Shown here in pieces: positions 52,346-59,427 of a stretch of DNA of 64,000 nucleotides (the first letter of the stretch is position 1; each line of letters begins with the position of its first letter). The notes beneath the pieces were generated by a model. That model was not told the DNA's origin and ran no database searches. It worked only from the letters and a program-made list of their open reading frames with translations. Origin of the DNA: Hyphomonadaceae bacterium UBA7672 (GTDB lineage Bacteria > Pseudomonadota > Alphaproteobacteria > Caulobacterales > Hyphomonadaceae); the NCBI GenBank assembly GCA_002483135.1, contig DLHI01000036.1, forward strand, positions 1 through 64,000, written 5' to 3'. A program made the position numbers and the translations under genes.

Positions 52346-53221
52346 ATGAATGCATCGAGCCGAGCTGTCTTCAGAACCACCGACGGGCTCGACCTCGCCG
52401 CAGACCGGTATGGTCAGCCGAGGCGCGGCTCCGTACTCATGGCGCACGGCGGCGGCCAGACCCGGCATGCCTGGACCAAAACGGCGGCGGCGCTTGCGGA
52501 TCGAGGCTGGGAAGTGGTCACGCTCGATCTCCGTGGCCATGGCGACAGCGGCTGGTCGCCGACGGGAGACTATGGAATTCAGCGGTTCGCGGAAGATCTA
52601 GCGGAGGTATCGCGCGCGATGGGTGGCCGTCCGGCTTTGATTGGCGCGTCTCTCGGCGGGCTCGCCGGGCTGCACGCGGAGGCCGAGATCGCGCCCGGGA
52701 GTTTCAGCTCGATCACGCTTGTTGACATCGTTCCGAGCATGGACCCGGACGGCGCCGCCAAGGTCATGGAGTTCATGAGCGCCCATGTCGCGCAAGGATT
52801 TGGCAGCCTTGAGGAGGCCGCCGAGGTCATTGCGGCCTATCTACCTCACCGGCCGCGGCCAGCGGATCACTCTGGACTGGCCAAGAACCTGCGGCAGGGC
52901 GATGATGGTCGGCTCCGCTGGCATTGGGATCCCGGCTTTGTCTCCGGCGTCCATCGTGGCCGATCCTTGCGGGATGCCGACGCGTTCCATACCCGATTGC
53001 CCGGGTTGACGCTTCCGGTGCATCTCATCAGGGGCCGGCTGAGCGAGTTGGTTTCTCGGGAGGCGGCGGAGACCTTCGTCGCACAGCTTCCCAACGCAAA
53101 GTTCACCGACGTCGCCGGCGCGTCGCACATGGTGGCGGGCGATCGCAACGACGCCTTTCTCAGCGCTGCGGTGGGATTTCTTGAGCGCCTGGACCCGGAG
53201 ACGCAAGCCGATGACAGCTGA
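52346..53221 (+). CDS. Alpha/beta hydrolase (copy 3)
   Basis: This 291-residue enzyme is close to copy 1: AHGGGQTRHAWTKTAAALAD (33-52), DLRGHGDSGWSPTGDYG, GASLGGLAGLHAE with Ser102, and a C-terminal GASHMVAGDRND with the catalytic His. It is cytoplasmic. It is divergent from the enoyl-CoA hydratase gene and shares its operator region, which ties it to the catabolic island. A hydrolase of this type could open the ester or lactone that the Baeyer-Villiger enzyme makes. Its end overlaps by 11 bases a following start codon whose gene is cut by an IS6 element. Confidence 0.87.
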   Translation: MNASSRAVFRTTDGLDLAADRYGQPRRGSVLMAHGGGQTRHAWTKTAAALADRGWEVVTLDLRGHGDSGWSPTGDYGIQRFAEDLAEVSRAMGGRPALIGASLGGLAGLHAEAEIAPGSFSSITLVDIVPSMDPDGAAKVMEFMSAHVAQGFGSLEEAAEVIAAYLPHRPRPADHSGLAKNLRQGDDGRLRWHWDPGFVSGVHRGRSLRDADAFHTRLPGLTLPVHLIRGRLSELVSREAAETFVAQLPNAKFTDVAGASHMVAGDRNDAFLSAAVGFLERLDPETQADDS

Positions 53222-53272
53222 AACCTTTCCGAACATCTTCGCCCTGACGCCTCTCGACCCGAAGTTCAAAGC
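53211..53272 (+). pseudogene. Gene start cut by IS6 (possible cytochrome P450)
   Basis: ATG 53211, overlapping the hydrolase end, gives MTAETFPNIFALTPLDPKFK and is then interrupted at 53273 by an IS6-type end (GGCACTGTCAACTTT). FPNIFALTPLDPxF is like the start of some bacterial cytochrome P450s, but 21 residues are too few for a firm call. The overlap with the hydrolase gene suggests it was the next gene of that operon. Confidence 0.3.
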
Positions 53273-53767
53273 GGCACTGTCAACTTTGCCGGGTGAGATT
53301 TTGCTAGGCAATCGACAGGCGTGCGCGCAGCACGCGCAGAGGGCCGCCGCCCTGAAGATTCCCGTGGATGCTGAGTGTGTGCAGACCGCCGTATGCGTCT
53401 CGACGGGAACGCTGCCCTGATGGCCGACTCGTTAAGCCCTGCATCTTTCGCTCGCGCCTTCGAATGTGACATGCGAATACTCGGCGCGGTTGTTGTCAAA
53501 CAGTCGTTCTGGACGATGGTGATCGCTGAGACCAAGCCGCTGAAGCGCTGCGCCGTACGGACGACGCCCAGCGTTGACAATGACCTGCGGCCCGACATGC
53601 TGGTTTTTCAACAGCCAACGCAGGAATCGGAGAACTGCTCCAGCACCGCGCCGCTTCCGCACAATCATGTCACTCACCTCGCCTTCATCATCGACTATGC
53701 GGCCTTGGCTACTGAACACCAAGAAAGACATGACGACGCCAAGCCGATTGCCTTGTCTTCCGGACAA
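53273..53767 (-). pseudogene. IS6-family transposase, C-terminal half
   Basis: Leftward, the frame reads GRIVDDEGEVSDMIVRKRRG, AVLRFLRWLLKNQHVGPQVI, RRPYGAALQRLGLSDHHRPE and FDNNRAEYSHVTFEGASER; the matching IS6 text has VDxEGEVLD, KFLRKLLKKQG, SYGAA and NNRAENSHQP, including the catalytic Asp/Glu region. A frameshift near 53460 moves the end (RRRERKMQGL) into another frame. GGCACTGTCAACTTTGCC at 53273-53290 is the outer end. The N-terminal half is missing. Confidence 0.7.
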
Positions 53768-53869
53768 TCCACCGTGCGGGAAAACCTTGGGGCTTTAGCT
53801 GTGGGAGGACGTTCGCCTCACCGCAAGCCGTCGCCCAGGGTCGTTGTGCTGGGACGGGCGCCGGTCTCC

Positions 53870-54095
53870 ACCCACTGACGAAGCAACTTCCAGGCCGCGA
53901 TCGTCTCCGGCCTGTTGAAGCCGCAATGCGTGTAGCCCTAAATCCCATAGACCGGCAGAGGCGCCCGCACTGCGGGAACCGAGAACTGCAGAAGACGATC
54001 CTGCCTGCCCGCCGTCTTCACGGCACGGGCAAGCCCCTCCTCCTGCGCATAGGGAACGAGTGAATCGATGCTGTTGTGGACCGTGACGCCGGAAG
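53870..54095 (-). pseudogene. Secreted-esterase-like C-terminal fragment
   Basis: Leftward, the frame reads VTVHNSIDSLVPYAQEEGLA, RAVKTAGRQDRLLQFSVPAV and, after an in-frame TAG, GYTHCGFNRPETIAAWKLLR and QWVETGARPS. The pattern (VHGxxDxLVPYAQ..., HC-F, LxRWVETGxRP) is that of the end of an alpha/beta esterase, with His in THCGF as the likely catalytic residue. The N-terminal part is absent and IS66 sequence abuts it. Non-functional. Confidence 0.5.
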
Positions 54096-54097
54096 GA

Positions 54098-54441
54098 TCA
54101 CGGAGCCTGCCTCAGCGCCCGCGCAATTTCAGCAATGCGAGCGACAGCGGCCGTCTCAGGCAACCGCACAATGACGCCCTTGCGCTCGATCTCAACGCCC
54201 AATCGACGCCCAGCTGCCGCAGCAGCATCAACCGGCCTGTTGTCGGCGATCATGATCGAGGCAAACGCTGCATCGACGGGCACCGGCAACGTCAACAAGC
54301 CCTCCCGCGCCTGGCGCCTCCAATCGTGGACCTGCTGGGGACGGCATTCAAAACGGCTACCGGAAGCTCCAATCAGGACGGCCTCCAGGCACCGCTTACT
54401 CTTATGTCGTCAGATCGGTCGTCCATTGTGAGCACTGTCCT
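54098..54441 (-). pseudogene. IS66-family TnpA (OrfA) remnant
   Basis: Leftward, MDDRSDDIRVSGAW opens one frame. After a shift come CRPQQVHDWRRQAREGLLTL, VDAAFASIMIADNRPVDAAA and ERKGVIVRLPETAAVARIAE, ending ARALRQAP. PQQVxxWRRQAR with a C-terminal VRLPxxxxxxRIAxIxRAL is the layout of the small IS66 protein TnpA. TnpB and TnpC are missing, so the element is dead. Confidence 0.6.
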
Positions 54442-54662
54442 ATCGAAGGGACTATTCTATCCGACCGCCGATGCCGCCGCCTCGGCGATCAGAAGGGTGA
54501 TGGAGCACCGCTTGCGTTTCATTTGCGGTTTGGAAGGAGAGCCGTGCTGTCGGAACCGGCCCGCCCCCCGATCTAGGGCCTGCGATGAAAGGGGCCGCCG
54601 GTTTTGCCGACGACTCTCGGGAAGCGCGGTGCTTTCGATCGATATCCCATCGGTGGCGTCTC
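54442..54662. other. Gap between IS66 remnant and sugar kinase
   Basis: Nothing recognisable. Short frames on both strands lack motifs. It contains whatever ends the leftward alginate operon, but no intrinsic terminator is obvious. Confidence 0.4.
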
Positions 54663-55775
54663 CTATCGTACGACCGCGGCACCTCTACCGAGCACTAGAT
54701 TCATGACATCGGACAGATCGCACATCGAGTTGTCGCCAGGCGTGGTCATCGCGAGGGCGCCGTGAGCCGATCCGATATCGACGGCCGCCTGCGCGCCCAA
54801 ACCAGACATGAATGCATAAGCCAGTCCGGCGACGAAAGCGTCGCCGCCGCCAACGCGATCCACTATGTCAATATCGCCAAAGGTCGATAGGTAGCGACGC
54901 CCGCCAGCCCAGAGTACGGCTCCCCAGCCATTGAGCGATGCGGTCTTCGGTTCGCGAAGGGTGGCGCTGACCACACCCAGATTCGGAAACTCTTCGATCA
55001 ACTTACCGACCAATTGATCGAAGGGGTGGCTGTCACCAGGCTGGCTGCGCGCACTCAGGTGCTGAATGTCGATCCCAAGGCAACTGGCACAGGCATATTC
55101 GTCGCCGATTAGAACATCGCAAAAGCTCACAATATGTCGATTGATCCGGCGCGCTGTGTCTGGGTCGGGGTGGTTCCGCCACAAACTCGCGCGGTAGTTC
55201 AAGTCATGAGACACGACCACGCCGTGTCGTCTGGCCGCTTCCACCGCCGCCAATGTTGTCTGGGCGGTGTCCGGCGAGAGTGCCGCGAAGATGCCGCCTG
55301 TATGCAGCCAGCGCACGCCCTCGACACCGAAAAGATGCTCCCAGTCGATCTCTGCCGGCGTCAATTGCGAAGCGGCAGAGTTGGCGCGATCCGAACATCC
55401 CACGGCAGGCCGAACGCCGTAGCCGCGTTCTGTAAAGTTCAGCCCCATCCGCGTGTTCGCGCCGACCCCATCATGGTCGCGCCAGATAATGTGGCTGGTA
55501 TCGACCCCGCCCTGCTGGATCAGGTCCGATGCGAGCAGGCCCAGTTCGTTCCGCGGCAAGGCGGTGATCACTGTCGAGCGCAGACCGAAGGCCTTTTTCA
55601 GACCCCTCGCGACATTGTATTCGCCACCGCCTTCCCAGACCCGGAACATGCGCGCCGAGCGGACGCGCTCTTCGCCGGGATCGAACCGTAACATTACTTC
55701 ACCCAAGGCCACACAATCCCAGCGACAATTCTCCGTCGGGCGGATTTTCAGTGGATTGAAATCCATCGACCGCAT
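54663..55775 (-). CDS. kdgK: PfkB-family kinase, probable 2-keto-3-deoxygluconate kinase
   Basis: From ATG 55775 (GGGGGG eight bases upstream) this 370-residue protein has the ribokinase fold: DCVALGEVMLRFDPGEERVR, the substrate motif EGGGEYNVARGLKKAFGLR, and the ATP/anion-hole motif IVDRVGGGDAFVAGLAYA with the catalytic Asp. It would phosphorylate 2-keto-3-deoxygluconate, the product of the SDR reductase, for cleavage by KDPG aldolase. The role is inferred from the alginate operon context; the fold alone allows other sugars. It is the last gene of the operon. The frame is open upstream to 55814. Confidence 0.8.
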   Translation of the reverse strand: MRSMDFNPLKIRPTENCRWDCVALGEVMLRFDPGEERVRSARMFRVWEGGGEYNVARGLKKAFGLRSTVITALPRNELGLLASDLIQQGGVDTSHIIWRDHDGVGANTRMGLNFTERGYGVRPAVGCSDRANSAASQLTPAEIDWEHLFGVEGVRWLHTGGIFAALSPDTAQTTLAAVEAARRHGVVVSHDLNYRASLWRNHPDPDTARRINRHIVSFCDVLIGDEYACASCLGIDIQHLSARSQPGDSHPFDQLVGKLIEEFPNLGVVSATLREPKTASLNGWGAVLWAGGRRYLSTFGDIDIVDRVGGGDAFVAGLAYAFMSGLGAQAAVDIGSAHGALAMTTPGDNSMCDLSDVMNLVLGRGAAVVR

Positions 55776-55823
55776 CTCAAATGCCCCCCGCGCAGTTCGC
55801 CGAAAAGACAACACCGGACGACG

Positions 55824-57017
55824 TCATCCGCCGACGCAACCCAGGGCTCCGAGATCGATCGCCTCGGCCATGCGACGATAGCCTTCGTCGTTGGGGTGCA
55901 AGAAGTCGCCGCCGTGCGCCGTTTCCAGAAGAGTGTCTGGATGGTTGGGGTCCCGGACGGCCGTATCGAAATCCACCACGCCATCGAATGCCGCGGCGGT
56001 GCGGATGAACGCGTTGATTTGCTGGCGCGAAGCCTCGGCGACGGGTTCGAAGCGCTCAGACCGACCGAACGGCGTCAGCGTCGCGCCAAAGACCCTAATG
56101 CCATGGGAGTGCAATCTATCGATGATTTGGCTGTAGCCGGCGATCACCTCGTCGCCGCTGCGTCCCGGCGTCCTTGCGGCATCTCCGGCATGACGAATGT
56201 CGTTGATGCCTTCCAGGAGGATCAGATCGGTCACGCCGGGCAGCGAAAGGACATCTCGGTCCAGTCGCATCTGGGCGCTCGGACTGCGACCGAAGACGAC
56301 GATCTGATTTCCACTGATTCCCGCGTTGAGGACCACGAATTGCCCGGGGCAGGTCGCCTCCATTGTCTGGCCTAGCCGCGCGGCCCAGCCGTTGTCCGCC
56401 GCCAGGGTAGATCCGTTTCCTTCAGTGATCGAATCCCCGAAAGCAACCAACACGCGTGGGGCGGTAGCCCGCTCCGCCAGGACGGCGGAGATGACGCTTT
56501 GACGCCGGATGAGCGGCGCGTCGTCTGGCACCTCCTTCTGGGTCGGCGAGACACGCAGGATCGTGCGGCGTACAACCCCGCGTGTGGGTTCCGGGAAATA
56601 GATGCTGATCGAGACCTCCCCGAACGTTGGCACGGAGAGATCGATCGGATCGCTGAGCAGGGTCATTCCCGGCGCAAGCAGCAGTTCGGCCTTGCCGTTG
56701 AACCGCACCGATAGAGGAATGGCGTCTGTGCCCGGAAGGCGCGCGGTGATCGGACCCAGCCGTATCGGCGTGTCGCCAACCTCGTTGCTGATCCGGATCC
56801 GTATCCGGTCTGCCGAGACACCCAGCCGGATGTCCTGCCGCACTGTCTCGTTGTCGAAACTTTTCGGCGTTTCGGGTGGTCCATCGAAACGGGCCGGTGC
56901 AGGCGAAGCCGTCCATGCCGGCACCCAGACCTTCGCCGGCGTTTGGGCCGCTGCAGGCGCGGTCCCTGTGACGAGGACAGAGATCACGGCTAGGGCGGCG
57001 ATCAATTGTGTAATCAT
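55824..57017 (-). CDS. Secreted SGNH/GDSL hydrolase
   Basis: This 397-residue protein starts with a signal peptide (LIAALAVISVLVTGTAPAAA) and an N-terminal beta domain (about 30-190). The SGNH hydrolase domain follows, with block I AFGDSITEGNGS (catalytic Ser), block II NAGISGNQIV, block III LEGINDIRH, and block V DFLHPNDEGYRRMA (Asp and His). Related enzymes remove acetyl groups from polysaccharides. In an alginate operon it might deacetylate O-acetylated alginate, which is bacterial and not algal. That is inference. It lies 48 bases before the kinase gene. Confidence 0.85.
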   Translation of the reverse strand: MITQLIAALAVISVLVTGTAPAAAQTPAKVWVPAWTASPAPARFDGPPETPKSFDNETVRQDIRLGVSADRIRIRISNEVGDTPIRLGPITARLPGTDAIPLSVRFNGKAELLLAPGMTLLSDPIDLSVPTFGEVSISIYFPEPTRGVVRRTILRVSPTQKEVPDDAPLIRRQSVISAVLAERATAPRVLVAFGDSITEGNGSTLAADNGWAARLGQTMEATCPGQFVVLNAGISGNQIVVFGRSPSAQMRLDRDVLSLPGVTDLILLEGINDIRHAGDAARTPGRSGDEVIAGYSQIIDRLHSHGIRVFGATLTPFGRSERFEPVAEASRQQINAFIRTAAAFDGVVDFDTAVRDPNHPDTLLETAHGGDFLHPNDEGYRRMAEAIDLGALGCVGG

Positions 57018-57083
57018 CGTCGATCTCCCAGGGTCATGAACAGGGATTGGGGCCGAACGCGGCCAGGTCCGCGCCTTCGGCCA

Positions 57084-57326
57084 TCAGGCGGCGACCTTCA
57101 ACGCCGGGGCGGCGGCCATCCTGACGGTGGGCGCCGGAGCGACTGTTTTCGCGTCGCGCCTGACCTCAGATGGCCGTTTCGAAATCGACGACACGATCCT
57201 TTCGGCGCCCCAGGCGTCCCGGTCGAACATGTCCGAGGCGACCCAGGCAGGCGTCCGGACCTCCGCGCCAGGCGGCGTCGCGACCAACAGCATCAGGCCC
57301 ATTGCGGCGAACAAGCAGAGTGACAT
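57084..57326 (-). CDS. Small secreted protein of the alginate operon
   Basis: From ATG 57326 this 80-residue frame has a signal-like start (MSLCLFAAMGLMLLVATPPG), a short acidic middle (AWVASDMFDRDAWGAERIV) and a basic Ala/Pro-rich tail. It lies in line with its neighbours, 30 bases after the SDR gene and before the esterase gene. No family is recognised. It may be a real small periplasmic protein or a degenerate frame. Confidence 0.4.
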   Translation of the reverse strand: MSLCLFAAMGLMLLVATPPGAEVRTPAWVASDMFDRDAWGAERIVSSISKRPSEVRRDAKTVAPAPTVRMAAAPALKVAA

Positions 57327-57355
57327 CTCTTTGATTCCGACTCGAGTTGAGGCGG

Positions 57356-58108
57356 TCAAGACAGGTACAGGCCGCCGTTGACGTCCAGGTTGACCCCGGT
57401 GACGAATGCGGCGGCGTCTGAAGCCAGGAAGGCGGTCGCCTCGGCGACTTCCTCGGAGCGTCCCTCGCGACGCAGAGGGGTGGCCCCGGCGACAGACTTT
57501 CGCGCCTCGTCCTTCGTGAAGGTGTCGTGGAAACGCGTCGAGATCATGCCGGGACACAGGGCGTTGACCCGGATTCCCTTCGGGCCGAGTTCCTTGGCCA
57601 TGGAACGTGTGAAGGTCATCACCGCGCCCTTCGATGTTGCATAGATCGATGCGCCCGGTCCGCCGCCGTCGCGTCCAGCCAGGGAAGCGAAGTTGATGAT
57701 CGCATCGCCCCGATCCATATGCGGGACGACCGCGCGGGTCATCAGGAAGGCCGACTTCACATTCAGGTCCAGAACCTGGTCAAAGAACGCCTCGTCCATC
57801 TCTACCAGCGCCTTTCGCGCCACCATGCCTCCGGCCAGGTTGACCAGGATGTTGATGCGCGCACCGAATGCGGCCTGGGTCGCGGCGATCAGGCCTTCGA
57901 CCTCGGAGTTCTTCGTCACGTCGGCCCGGTGCAGGATGGCTTGGCCGCGTGCCGCCAGAATGGTGGCGAGGGTCTCTTCGGCGCTCACCTCGTCATTTGC
58001 AAAATTGATGCAGACCTTGGCGCCCTCGGCCGCCAGTTTCAGCGAGACCGCGCGACCGATATCGCGGCCCCCTCCGGTCACGATTGCGACCTTGTTCTTG
58101 AAACGCAT
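57356..58108 (-). CDS. SDR-family reductase, probable DEH (4-deoxy-hexoseulose uronate) reductase
   Basis: This 250-residue short-chain dehydrogenase has the cofactor motif TGGGRDIG (11-18), LVNLAGG, the catalytic Ser142, Tyr156 and Lys160 (ASLAGRDGGGPGASIYATSK), and a C-terminal VNLDVNGGLYLS. In alginate users an SDR reduces DEH, the open-chain monomer from lyases, to 2-keto-3-deoxygluconate with NAD(P)H. The context (PL6, PL17, importer, KDG kinase) supports this role, although the fold alone does not fix the substrate. The importer gene ends four bases before it. Confidence 0.85.
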   Translation of the reverse strand: MRFKNKVAIVTGGGRDIGRAVSLKLAAEGAKVCINFANDEVSAEETLATILAARGQAILHRADVTKNSEVEGLIAATQAAFGARINILVNLAGGMVARKALVEMDEAFFDQVLDLNVKSAFLMTRAVVPHMDRGDAIINFASLAGRDGGGPGASIYATSKGAVMTFTRSMAKELGPKGIRVNALCPGMISTRFHDTFTKDEARKSVAGATPLRREGRSEEVAEATAFLASDAAAFVTGVNLDVNGGLYLS

Positions 58109-58111
58109 ATG

Positions 58112-59416
58112 TCAGTTCCTTCCAGAAGATATCGATGGATCAGGACGAACGGGACGCACTTTCTCGATGCGGCCTCCAACGATCCAGATGAACAGCAGCG
58201 ACAGCGGAACCAGCGCCGCCACCAGGATGAAGATCGGGCCGTAGGAGATCGTGGTCATGGCCGGCACGAGCCAGGTCGTGATCAGGGTGCCTGCCACCGC
58301 CGCCATCCCGCTGACACCCGCCAACGACCCCACTGACTTGCCGCCAAGAAGATCGCCCGGCAGGGTCTGGATATTGCCGATCGCGATCTGGAAGCCGAAC
58401 AGGACGGCGGCGATGATCAGAACCGCCGCAGCGGGATCGTTGGCCTGAGGTGCGGCAAGGAGGGCCGGCACCATAACTACGCCGCCAAGGGTGATGACGG
58501 TCTTGCGGGCCCGGTCGATCGACCAGCCCATGCCGATCAGACGACCCGACAGCCAGCCGCCAAACAGACTGCCCAGCATCGCCCCAACATAGGGCACCCA
58601 GGCGAAGATGCCGATCTGCTTGATGTCGAAATCGAAGGTCTCGGCCAGATAGATCGGCAACCACGACACGAACAGCCACCAGACTGGATCCAGAAAGAAT
58701 CGCGCCCCGATCACACCCCAGCTTTGGCGGTGCGACAACATCTGGCGCAGCGTCGGGACATACGGCGGATCGCCGTCGCTCACCGCGGCCGCATCGCTTG
58801 GCGCGTCAAGGATCAGCGCCCGCTCAGCCGCAGAGACCCAAGGGTGACGGTCTGGCCCCGCCCGGTAGACGATCAGCCACGGCAACAGCCATACGGCTCC
58901 CAGCGCGCCGACCAGCAGGAACGTTCCCTGCCAGCCGAAACACAGGAAAAGCAGGGCGATCAAGGGCGCCGACACGATCGCTCCGATCGAGGCGCCGGCA
59001 TTGAAGATGCCTTGTGCAAAGGCCCGCTCGCGCGCCGGGAACCATTCGGCATTGGCCTTCACCGCTCCAGGCCATGCCCCCGCCTCGCTTAACCCCAGCA
59101 TGGCACGGAAGACGCTGAACGACATGATTGAACTAGCCGCAGCGTGAAGCGCGATCGACAGGGACCAGGTCGCGATCGAGACGGCGAATCCCAGCCTGAC
59201 CCCGATGGCGTCGAACAGCCGCCCAAACAGGAACTGCCCCATTGCGTAGAAGACCATGAACACGGTCACGAGCAACGCATAGTCTTCCTTGGTGGCGCCG
59301 ATGTCCCCCGAGATCTCGGGCCACATCACCGCCAGCGCATTGCGATCGATATAGTTGATGACCGTGGCTACAGCGATCAGGGCGATGACCAGCCAGCGAA
59401 GTCCCTTGATCGTCAT
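58112..59416 (-). CDS. MFS transporter, anion:cation symporter (ExuT-like) family
   Basis: From ATG 59416 (GGGAG six bases upstream) this 434-residue protein has 12 predicted membrane helices and the ACS-family start ATVINYIDRNALAVMWPEIS, with VFMVFYAMGQFLFGRLFDAI in TM2 and FRAMLGLSEAGAWPGAVKAN in TM4. ACS members import sugar acids such as hexuronates. It would bring alginate monomers (DEH or unsaturated uronates) into the cytoplasm. It starts 11 bases after the PL17 gene stop. Confidence 0.88.
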   Translation of the reverse strand: MTIKGLRWLVIALIAVATVINYIDRNALAVMWPEISGDIGATKEDYALLVTVFMVFYAMGQFLFGRLFDAIGVRLGFAVSIATWSLSIALHAAASSIMSFSVFRAMLGLSEAGAWPGAVKANAEWFPARERAFAQGIFNAGASIGAIVSAPLIALLFLCFGWQGTFLLVGALGAVWLLPWLIVYRAGPDRHPWVSAAERALILDAPSDAAAVSDGDPPYVPTLRQMLSHRQSWGVIGARFFLDPVWWLFVSWLPIYLAETFDFDIKQIGIFAWVPYVGAMLGSLFGGWLSGRLIGMGWSIDRARKTVITLGGVVMVPALLAAPQANDPAAAVLIIAAVLFGFQIAIGNIQTLPGDLLGGKSVGSLAGVSGMAAVAGTLITTWLVPAMTTISYGPIFILVAALVPLSLLFIWIVGGRIEKVRPVRPDPSISSGRN

Positions 59417-59427
59417 CTTAGCTCCCG

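Noticed and set aside
54068..54706. Rightward frame (212 codons) across the IS66 remnant and gap
   Set aside because: Covers unrelated minus-strand remnants and ends inside the kinase gene; no motif.
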